Below are positions 1 through 10,800 of a DNA stretch of 64,000 nt, piece by piece (within the stretch, counting starts at the first letter, position 1; each line of letters opens with the position of its first letter). The position numbers and the translations under genes were made by a program. The notes under the pieces were generated by a model. That model saw only the letters and a list, made by a program, of their open reading frames with translations, ran no database searches and had not been told where the DNA came from. Source of the DNA: Bugula neritina (lineage: Eukaryota > Bryozoa > Gymnolaemata > Cheilostomatida > Bugulidae); the NCBI GenBank assembly GCA_964035545.1, contig OZ037767.1, forward strand, positions 10,826,581 to 10,890,580. The letters run 5' to 3'.

Positions 1-1330
1 TGTAACTGCCTTATGTTATGCATACAATTATAATACGTTGTGTATGCACAAGTTGGCAACACATTTAATGAAACTGATTGTTCAGTTCCCATTTCACCAT
101 GATGTAATAAATGAAGATGGATGAAAGTTTTTGATATTCAATAGTAGCTTATTTGCTGGGATAATGTAGTAGTCACATGGTAGGAAACACAACTCTTAAT
201 TACTACAACTAAATTGTTAATGTAGTCAGCTGTATACATAGAAATAGCTATATTTTACTTTTACGAAGCTTCTAAACCAGTAATTGATATAATTAATCTT
301 TTTTATATTGAAAGATATATAATATAAATGTGTTTACTAAAACTTTAGATGCAATTGTAGTCCAATAATAATACTCTTTTAATGAAATAATTGCCAGTAC
401 TTTTTTATTATTGTGTACATTATATTTTGTTTTATACTATTTATTATTTTTTCATAATAACTATGTTTTTTCACACCATATAGATGCTCCATTAGCAAAG
501 TTCATTTTTCTTTAGTCAAATACTTTATTAATTGCTGCAAATTGTTGGTATTAGCCTTGGATGGTGTGATGTAGTCTGCAGGCTATAGGAATTAAAAATG
601 TGGGTTGCGTGCATTTTTACAGTATAATGTTGTACTTTGTAGATATTGGTTAACTTAAAGTAGTTAAACAAGAAAAATTTTATATTGCATAATAAGTAAA
701 TGAGTTTTTAAAATATTATAAATCAACATTTAAGTGCTCACTAAATCAGAGGTAAAAGATGATGCGGTAGTTGTCTTATTTTGTTCAAGTAAGAGTATGA
801 GACGATGAAGAGTGGTTCGCCAACTCTACAGAATTGTCATCACCTGTGTCTTGCATATAATCTGTTGACAAAGAAAGCCGCGCGAACATATCTGGTTCCG
901 GTTTTTAAACAATTCTGCCTAAAACGTTTTTACAACGAGGACAAATTTTTTTTAAAGCTGAATAAAATATCTAAATATAATTTATAAATAGTTAAAAATA
1001 TTTCTCTTTGACCATGCTGTTAGTGTTTCATTCATTAACATGTGAAGAAGTAAATAATTTCTTGTTCAGGAATTACTGACTATCAATCGTTATTTATTAT
1101 AATAATAGTAAATGTAATAAGTAATACTAATAACGAATATTCTAATATCAGTAATAATTATATTTATATTTTAATTTATAATAATTAAATTTACTTTTAG
1201 CTCAGCGTTAAAGTTATCGTAATTATTATCATTATGATTATCATAATCCTAATGATAATGATTATGGTTATCAATATCATTATGGTTATGATGATGATTT
1301 ATTTTTAAGATTATCATTATGATTATCAAT
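1..1330. other. AT-rich non-coding flank
   Basis: No coding region is supported here. The longest open frame (805-987) has no recognisable domain and ordinary AT-rich composition. The last 120 bases (about 1213-1330) are an imperfect low-complexity repeat of ATTATCATTATG-like units that are partly self-complementary. This leads directly into the 3' side of the decayed LINE. Confidence 0.6.
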
Positions 1331-1349
1331 TCCCAGTTTCAGTTTGGCA

Positions 1350-3697
1350 TGCGTCTCTCAGTGTTGACAATACATAGCATATTGATATTCAGTGCTGGTG
1401 TCCTGCACGTCTAGCCATAAGACTCTTAGTGTTGTTATCTGAGTCAAATGTCTGTCCGGTATGAGTGTTTTTCCTCCATTCAGCACGATCATAGGAAAGT
1501 GAGGTAAAGCTGCTGGGATTTATGTGGAAGTCTTTGAGATCTCGCTTTAAGACATTGTTATGGTGGGTTTTACTGATTTGGAGTATCGTAAACTCACCGA
1601 ATAATATATATATTGTAGCCTTGAGGTGAGCTCGGGGTCGGTGTGCAGTTATGGGTTAATGGCTTGGCTGCGAGGTAACTCCAGCTCCTGTCCGTCCGGT
1701 AGGGGTGAAGTTGAGACTCCGGGTTAGAGTAGTAGACTGGTGGTGCTCCTCAGTCTGTGATTCTGGGCTAGCACGCACAAACGTACTGTAACACATTCTA
1801 ATTGGGTCGCATACATTCTATACAATATCCTCAATCGTTCCTCAATCAGTCTAAAGTCTCTCAATTCTCCCATTTGCACTAGGTTATATAGCTACAACAC
1901 TCACACAAGCCACACCCACGCTATATGCAATATTAATGTCAAACTTAGAGTTGTGCACCCCACACACATGCAACAATAAGAGATGACCACTACACATACT
2001 TATAATACTTATAAATCCAGATACAACAACATCTTCAAACCTTAGATAAGGTCTTCCAGTTTGACGGGCTCCTTCTGACAATACGCCATGAAGCAAGATG
2101 TGTGGAATACGGTGCTTTGGCATGCGGTTTAAGTGACCAACCCAGCGAACGCGGAGAAATTTTAGCTTTGAGGAAAGAGGACCTGAACCTGTGAGTTGAA
2201 AAACATCTTTATTTGTCATCTTGTCTTTTCAGCTTTTACCAAGAATGTACCTTAAGCTTCTGGTGTGAAAATCACTGAGTTTTGATTCTTGGCGTCGATA
2301 TGTTGTCCAAGTCTCCGATCCATAAAGAAGAATGCTGAGAACACACGCTTCATAGACCCTAACTTTGGTGCGGATGCTAAGATGTCTGTTCTTCCATACT
2401 CGGTTGTTTAGGCGCCCAAACACAGTAACAGCTTTTCCCAATCTGATCAATATTTCTTGGTGAACTGTGGTGTTCTTAGTGAGAGTAGAACCAAGATAAG
2501 TAAATTTATCAACGTCCTCAAGCTGATTCTGATAGATGGTAAATGTATGGGTCCTTGGAGACTGTGAGAGGGTCACAGTTTTCTTTAGACTTATGGTTAG
2601 TCCAAAAGGATCACACGTATCACTGAAGCTGTTTAAAAAGTTTTGAAGCTGTTCAGGGGATGATGCACAAAGTGCAGCATCATCAGCATATAGTAACTCA
2701 TGAACAACAAACTTTTGAACCTTGGTTCGGGCTCGAAATCGAGCCGAGTTGAAGAAGTTACCATCATCTCGAGAAAGCAGAGACACACCAGCATCCGCAT
2801 CCAAGCTAGCATGTACTGTTTTGAAAACATATGAGAAATATATGCCAAAAAGTGTAGGGGCCAGCGCGCATCTTTGCTTAACACCCTTTCTGATAAGAAA
2901 AGCCTCAGACAATTGGCTGTCAAACTGAACTTTGGCAAACATGCCATCATGAAATGACCTAATCAAGGCAACCAGGGTTGGTGGACAACCAGCCTTGGCC
3001 GGTACTGTAAACAGAGCTTTTCAATCCACAAGATCAAATGCCTTTGTGAGGTCTACTAACACCAAGAAAAGTGGTCTTCTCTGCTCACGGGACTTCTCCA
3101 TCAGTTGGCGAACAGCAAAGATCATGTCTGTCATTGATTGCTGTGCCCGAAACCCACATTGTGACTCACGGTAAATTGTATCAGCTACTTGTTGGAGGCG
3201 CTTGAGAAGTATTTTTGCAAAGACTTTGCCAGTGACACTCAATAATGAAATGCCACGGTAGTTATTACAGTCACCTCTTTCGCCCTTGTTCTTGTACAGG
3301 GTAGTGATTTTTGCATCTTTAAACCCCTGTGGTACAGATTTAGAAAGCCAGCATTTATTCATCATAAAATGTAGATGTTTAGCCAGTGGGCCTAAGCCAG
3401 CTTTTAAAAGTTCCGCTGGGATTTCATCACTACCAGGAGCTTTACCAGATCAAAGTTTCTGAATAACGGTGATAATTTCAGAAAGATCTGGGGGCATACC
3501 TAGACGTTCTAGGACTGTTAAGTCTAGGATTTTATTAATATAGTTATGATCAGCTATGCTTGCGGCTCCATATAGCTCACTGTAATACTCGATTCAGCGG
3601 TTAAGCTTTTGGGAGTTATCTTCTATGATAGAGCCATTTTTCTCCTTCAGTACGCTGCAGGTCTGAGTAGAAGGCCCTGTGGCTATTTTGATGGCAG
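1350..3697 (-). pseudogene. 5'-truncated non-LTR retrotransposon (LINE) reverse transcriptase, decayed
   Basis: Read on the minus strand, this is the RT domain and C-terminal tail of a LINE ORF2. The order is: a linker ending in SGKAPGSDEIPAELLKAG; RT block with NNYRGISLL and LVDLTKAFDLVD (motif A); KGVKQRCALAPTLF; LLYADDAALCAS (catalytic YADD, 2679-2690); and LLYGSETW. A tail follows, with RQTGRPYLRFEDV and then KRDLKDFHINPSSF and SYDRAEWRKNTHTG. The body is interrupted by three in-frame TGA stops (in LNR*IEYY, QKL*SGKAPG and FDLVD*KALF), so it cannot make a protein. The tail is split: RPYLRFEDV ends near 2028 and KRDLKDF resumes near 1580. There is no endonuclease domain; the match begins at about 3697, as expected for 5' truncation during target-primed insertion. 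The exact clade was not determined. Confidence 0.9.
1565..2026. mobile_element. Insertion (about 0.45 kb) splitting the LINE tail
   Basis: The LINE reading breaks at RPYLRFEDV on one side and resumes at KRDLKDFHINP on the other, so about 450 bases are foreign to the ORF. The insert is somewhat richer in G and C than its flanks. It shows no obvious terminal inverted repeat; a short ATGT is the only candidate target duplication. Its class is unknown, and the borders are good to about 20 bases. Confidence 0.5.
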
Positions 3698-4600
3698 TAA
3701 TTATCAATTAGTATTACTATTAGTATGAGTATTTTAATTTAACTTATTTATACTAGTAGTATAAGTATAACTGTATAAGTATTACTATTAGTATTACTAT
3801 TACTATTAGTATTACTATTACTTATTAGACACTGAGATGAATTTAGTAATACTAATAGTAATAGTATAACTATATTAATAATAAAATACTTTGAATTATA
3901 CTACAAGTTAAAACTTATGCTTATACTAATGTTTTACTTTATAGTTATACGATAACAGTAACTTAGACTTACGCTTAGTTACTTACTATTCATATTGCAC
4001 TTAGAGTTATTCAGCACACAAATTTAGATTCAAATTGATAGTGTAGCTTCATATTATCACAACCAATAAATTATTACTACTAATAGTAATATCATAAAAT
4101 TAAAATGTAATAATCTAAAAGTAAATTATACAGTTACAACTATCTAATGATAATGATTAACTTATGATATTTAATTTTATATCAATAACTCAAATTGTAA
4201 TTATTAATTGTTAATAATAATTTATTATATTAATACTATTAGTATTAGTTATTTATATCAATATAATTTATATAGGTACTTTATCTTACACTTATACTTA
4301 TTCAGTGCTAAAAGATGCTAATCAAATAAGTACAATATTTACTCTTGATATTACTTCACAATTTAAGTTTGTACTTGTATTACCTGGAGCTAGAGGTTGC
4401 TAAATAGTGATAGTGTGGGTTATGCTAAAATTTGTAAGTTTGGCTAAAGTTAACGATTTTTCAATAATCAACTTCTGCCTTACGTTAATTTTTTTAAAAG
4501 ATTATATACACATTGTTTTTGCATGAGTAATACTACATATTAGACACATACCTAGTTAAATTTCGCATATTGCTGCTGCAATTAGTTGATGTGGATCAAA
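3698..4600. repeat. Low-complexity TATTACTATTAG tract and AT-rich spacer
   Basis: From about 3700 to 3900 the DNA is built of TATTAC, TATTAG and TAATAG triplet-like units on both strands. It grades into plain AT-rich sequence up to the 5' region of NAA40. No coding region is seen. Confidence 0.6.
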
Positions 4601-4679
4601 ATAATTTATTTTCTGTCTAGCTGCAAACAAATTAAATTGTGATTGTATTTTTTCAGTAATTCAATTTTAGCAGCGCAAC

Positions 4680-4800
4680 CAACTCAATAGCTAGCCACCA
4701 AAAGTTGAACAACTCTTACCCTAACGTGGAAGTAGAGATTCAAGCTTGTCTGCACTGAGTGATATCCTCAACTCTTGCTCTTATTTAGTTCGCCATGGCT
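4680..4800 (+). CDS. NAA40: NAA40 exon 1: 5' UTR plus ATGGCT micro coding segment
   Basis: CGCCATGGCT at 4791-4800 is followed immediately by GTAAGT at 4801. Phase 0 joins it to exon 2 and gives M-A-K-G-K-N-N, a basic N terminus as expected for NAA40. The coding part is 4795-4800. The 5' UTR limit is a guess; there is no clear TATA box. Confidence 0.7.
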
Positions 4801-7800
4801 GTAAGTTACATACTCTAAGCATCTTATAAATTTGAATATAGTTTTAAAAATGCTTATCTTTAAAATTTAACTATAATAATTATATTTCTATTTTCTTTTT
4901 ATATGTTGGTTTTTTATACTGGTAGTAAAGTTTCTGCGATATAAAGGAACTGGTAGCTGCAAAATTTTTTGACTTCAGTGAGAAAAGTCTAATTTTTGCT
5001 GCGATTGAATGAAGTTTTCAAATATCTATTGGCTCGTACAAACACCTGGCATGTTGGCAAATAATAATTGATTAGGATTTTAGTAGTTTTATGAGCTGGG
5101 TCAAAGTCATTTCAGTAAATACCAAACCAGTTTTTTATATAAAAGCTAAAGCTAAATTCTTTAGGTTTGTAAAAAAGCTAAAGAATTTAGGTGAATAAAA
5201 TCTCTCTACAACTGCACCTAAATTATGTGGTCTGAGTTTCTAATAGGCCATTGTGTTACTTGGTGTGCCATGAGCTTTTAAAGATCATCAAAATAGTTCA
5301 GTTTAATAAGGTAGTGCTTATGAAAGTCCACATGCGATGCCCAGAGCTCATGTACGATGCATCAGAAGTCTGTCTTTGTCATATTTTCGTGGAATACTAA
5401 CACTTAATATCTGAGGCCAAGATGCAACTTTATCTTCTCTAAGAAATTCCAAGATTTCCATTGGTTTTATTTGCTGCAACAACCTTTCTGGGTGTTTTAG
5501 CTCAAAGTTTAGACTTGTCTTTGTTATTTAACTGGTGCTCTAGCAGATACCCCACAATTTATACAACAGTCGAACCTTTGGCTAATAATATGTAAATTGA
5601 TAAGAAAACTGCCAACTACGTTTCATTTGAATAGCTATTTCTCACAGCTGAGCTTAGTTTTCACACAACTGAGCTGTACTGGGCAAGCTGCTGTAGCTTA
5701 AATATAGCTTATTTGTGTTTATAAGTAGTCAACATATAGTTTACATTATATAATCAACATATAGTTTACTTTATATAATCAACATATAGGTTACATTATA
5801 TAATCAACATAAAGGTTACATTTAGGTTATATGTAGCTTACATATAACCCAAATATAGCTTATAAATAGTTTACATATAGCTTACAGATGCTTATATATA
5901 GCTTACATCTAACTTGCGAATAGCAGCAGTAGTAAGAATTGCTGATGATTAGCCAACAAAGTCATTTTTCAATGATGCTTTTGAGTTGAACATTTATTAT
6001 CAATAAAACCCAAAAATATTTACAAAAACTGTACAATTTGAGTAAATTCCCAAGAATTTCAGTAAAAGAACAATAATACACCATCACAGAGCATTATAGT
6101 ATATCTGTACAATAAGTAATGGCAGTTATTTATAGGCATAATGTCATTTTTGAACTGATACCCAAGTTGCATGCCAAAAACAATGACGCATGCAACTCGG
6201 GCATCAGTTCAAAAATCCATCTCCCAGAAGTCTTTGAAGCCAGCCTTACTTCTCTCAATTCACCCTAATGGCTACATATTATGTGGTTAAAGGAAAATGT
6301 AAATTATTCATGAAAACAGGATTTTGGTTGCTATAGTAACTGGCTCTTTCATTTCCCTTGTGTCTAGGCAATCATTAAGACAGTTTATTCTCCTCATCAA
6401 TGGTAATAATCTTTCTAATCAATACTTCCAGCCAAACAATGCTGTTTTCAGCTGATGTAGCAGAGCTGAGGGTCTTTAACCTCCCTACTCAGTAATATCC
6501 AGCAAATCTGTCATTATATACACCATGTATAACGATATATATGTAGCTGCACCCAGCACTGTAGTCAACACGTTCAGTTTATATGCTGCCCTTCTATACA
6601 ACTGACCTGTCCGATCTTTCCCTGCAATAGAAATAAGCTACCAGCTATAGATGGTTCATTTTATTGCCAAGAGAGTTGCCAACATAGAAGATATAAACCA
6701 TTATTCTTGAAATAACTGATGGTTTATTTCTATCTTAGAGATGGCATCTTTACTTTTAGTTTGCTTAATATTGATTGATAGGCATTGCTAATAGAACATC
6801 TAGTTATTACTCCAAGTACTAGGTACTACTCTAAGTACTAGTTACTAGTACAAGTATTAGCTATTACTACAAGTACTACAAGTATTAGGTACTACTCCAA
6901 GTACTAGGTACCACTACAAGTATTAGCTACTACTACAAGTACTAGGTACCACTACAAGTACTAGGTACTACTACAGTTCTGAATACTACAATGTCCCTCT
7001 ATATCTTCCTGTTCCATTTCTCACGAAATTTGATAGATCACAAGGAGGGCTTGGGCCCCTGTTTTGTGGCTTTTGTATGTATAATATATAGGGACAAAAT
7101 GGCCGAATTTAACGGATCCATGAGTTAAATCTGGTATTCTACTATCCCACAAAATGAGGTTTCAGGGCCGTAGCTTAGTGAGATATGGAGGGAGCATTGT
7201 AGTAGTTACTAGATACTACTACAAGTACTAGTTACTAATAAAGGTACTATTATTTACTAATACAAATACTAGTGACTAACTGAAGTTGAGAGTTGGACTC
7301 TGGTTACCTTGATTGAGGGAGGAGGTAGACATAACTGATAAAGTTATAGCCATAAGTCCTAGTATTGGGTTACATGTCATACAGTTTAATATAGACCAGG
7401 TGAGGTAACTCTCCGTAACCTGTGTTCTACTCTCTCTTAAATTATGATGGGTCGTGTCGCAGTGGTCGTTGGACAGTAGGTCCACATCTTCTGGATCGTT
7501 AGCTGTATAGGAAGTGCTCCCTTCCAGTCTGCTGCAATCTACACATCGGAATAACTTATAGCCTGCATCAACCCCTATATGCAGTGCAGAGGTTAAGGTC
7601 ACTGAGTGTAGTATTTGTATACACATCATTGCTAGAACGCCAAACTGGAGGCCCCTCCCCCACCCACTGCACTCAGTGACCACCAACTTTGTAAGCACCA
7701 TCAGCCACTGTACAGCAGCTACTACCAAATAATATAACTACAATCTGCCATTTCACTTTTACCACCATCTTGTCTTCATCTTACCTTTAAGGTGTTCCTT

Positions 7801-10800
7801 CATGATTCATCAGTAAGCTGTATAGACCAGTGTTGATGTCATTACTCAGTTGCTACAAATAATACTCTTGTGTGTTACTTGCAAACACCTCACTTGAAGT
7901 GTTTTATTGTATCTTCTGAGAGCCAATGAAAGTTCCTTTCATGGCAACTTTGTATTCCATCATGCGTGACAAATGCACTGTTATAATAAATAGGTATTGA
8001 GTCATGTCTATTCATGTGGTGCAGCATACTGTGCTATGTTCTGGCATACTGAACTGGTATCTAATATATCTATATATCACTCACTACATGCAGTATAGAT
8101 ACACAACGTTTTCAAGCTTCGTATTGCAAATCGATTTTCATTCGATATTTGGAAACAGTTGCATCGAATGAAACCAAAACCATAAGTTCATCTGTATGAG
8201 CATTCATTCCCATGAAGTGGTGGAATAGAAATGCAGGGATAATTCGAAGTAATAAAAACACAAGGCAAACATTTAAATCCTTGCTCTTGTAGTGTTTAAC
8301 TTTCAAAGCTTGGAGTTGCCTGATCTTTTAAACTTTGTTGGAATTCCAAATTTTATTTTCTATCGAATCTTCCAAGCAACTAAAATTTTATTTCTTATGC
8401 AAAATAACATCATTTGCAAACTTCTGTTAAAATCTGGTACTTTGATGCACAAAAAATACCCAATTAGATGTGTGAACCTTCAGAATATTCTGTACAGCAA
8501 CTTACCAGTTTGTCACATGTAGAATATATAATATTTATATGTTCATCTGTATTCACATTCTCATCACACATAATTATATGTTATGCTCTGTTAATGACCC
8601 AAGGGTTGATGATTTGCTGTAATCAACATTATAATGTAATTATAGTAATTTTATTTGTAATATAGAATATTGTATAATGTTTACTAATTATACATTATAT
8701 TGTGCATATGGTATATGTAGTATGTGGTATGTAATATATGATATATGCAGTTTATATTATAGTATAGTATACTAGTATAATTTAGTGTATACAGTATATA
8801 ATGTAGGTTATAGTGCTCAGTGTATACAGTATATAATGTAGGTTATAGTACTCAGTGTATACAGTATATAATGCAGTAAGGTAAATACTGAATTATAAAC
8901 TACATACTTTGCAGTTCTATTTTATTGCAGAAAGGAAAAAATAATGAAAAACACAAGCTGAGGCGAGAGCAGAGAAAAGAGGTATACCTAGCTTATGTGA
9001 CCTATAATTAATGATCTCTCCACTGTATTGAGTATCTTGTAGTTGTCTTTCCAATGTATCTGTTGTGTAATTGTAGTTGTCTTTCCACTGTATCTGTTGT
9101 GTTATTGTAGTTGTCTCTCCAATGTATCTGTTGTGTAATTGTAGTTGTCTTTCCAATGTATCTGTTGTGTTATTGTAGTTGTCTTTCCAATGTATCTGTT
9201 GTGTTATTGTAGTCGTCTTTCCAATGTATCTGTTGTGTTATTGTAGTCGTCTTTCCAATGTATCTGTTGTGTTATTGTAGTCGTCTTTCCAATGTATCTG
9301 TTGTGTTATTGTAGTTGTCTTTCCAATGTATCTGTTGTGTTATTGTAGGAGGCCAAGAAGATAGCCGACGAGCAGTCCCTGGTGAATGCTGCCAACAGCG
9401 TGAAGAACCCTCTTCATCTGCTGATTCCTCATTTCCATAAATACGAGCGAAATGGGTTTGTTCTCTATATGACACATTTCCATATAGAAACTATATAACT
9501 TATCTATATGTTATATATATAATATATAACATATCTCTGTAATATAATACATTATATACTATATACTACTGTATATACCATAAGATCTATCATAGAAAGT
9601 ATATACTGACTATTACATTCCAGTGTCAATGTGACTATTGAGTGTGGCTTTGCTAAAGACTGGCCTGAAGATATACAGCACTGGGGGTTTGAGATCACTA
9701 GAAGGAATATGAAAGATCTGTAAGTCTTCACTGCTTCTTCTTATGTGTGTAACTCTATTACCTGGTATATACACTATTACCTGGTATATATACTCTCTTA
9801 TTATATTATTAAATTATATTGTTTGCCGTATACTTGATTTAGATATGGAAAGGAATGGAAGGACAAAGAGAAAAGGGCGGAGTTACTGGAGGATACAGCA
9901 CAGTACCTCGTTGCCAAGCAACAAGGGGAACCTGTTGCATTCTGTCATTTCCGGTTTGATATGGACTTTGACCTGGCTGTGTTATACTGGTTAGTGTCGT
10001 AGAGGGAAAGGGGCCCTTGGTGGTGTGTGTCTGTGATGTGTTGATATCCGTTATCTGCTGCTGCTGCCGCTGCTGCGGGGCTACCTTTGTGTTCTGGCAA
10101 ACCTTTGACCTTCACTTGTAATTTAATTCCATGTTTCCGATTCATGAATTTGTATAACATGTCTGATAGTTACATTACGATATGGTCTAACAACTCCTAA
10201 TTGTATATATAGTTATTCCATACTGCGTAACACTATCTGACACGCAGTACTAGCTGGAAACTGGTAGTTAAATAAACATGCTACACAGACAGAATAAAAT
10301 GAGTTAGGAGTTGTTTTCTATTGGATGACACTTTGAGATTTCTATGCTGAATACAACTTCTTACAAAAAATTGAAAGCCCATGACAATAAATTTCATTTC
10401 ATTTTATATACAAATCATTTCTTGAGTCGTAGCCAAAAGGTAATAACTCCCAGATTTCTTATAGATTTGAATTATATGACATTACGTAGGTTTTGTTTCT
10501 CTTATGCTATTGTCCATGTGTTACATGTGTGTGCTTGCGTTCGTATACGTGTGGTGTGTGTATGTCGCATTATATATATCTATATATGTATGTTTATATC
10601 TACAAGCAGTTATATTACTAGTATACTATGAGTATGTTACACCTGTGTATATTTACTGCTATATATACTACTAGTAGAGTGTGAGTATGTTACACCTGCT
10701 ATATGTTTACCCTTCAGTTATGAGATTCAACTGGAAGAGAAGGTGCAGAGGAAAGGTCTGGGCAGGTTTCTCATGCAGTTGATGGAACTCATGGCTTTTA

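Noticed and set aside
805-987. 60-codon ORF near the window start
   Set aside because: No domain, splice context or compositional signal.
9043-9348. CRISPR array
   Set aside because: The units are contiguous with no unique spacers, and the locus is an animal intron.
8917-9475. Minus-strand ORFs with repeated QIHWKDNYN-type units
   Set aside because: They are antisense shadows of the 34-bp minisatellite and NAA40 exons 2-3.
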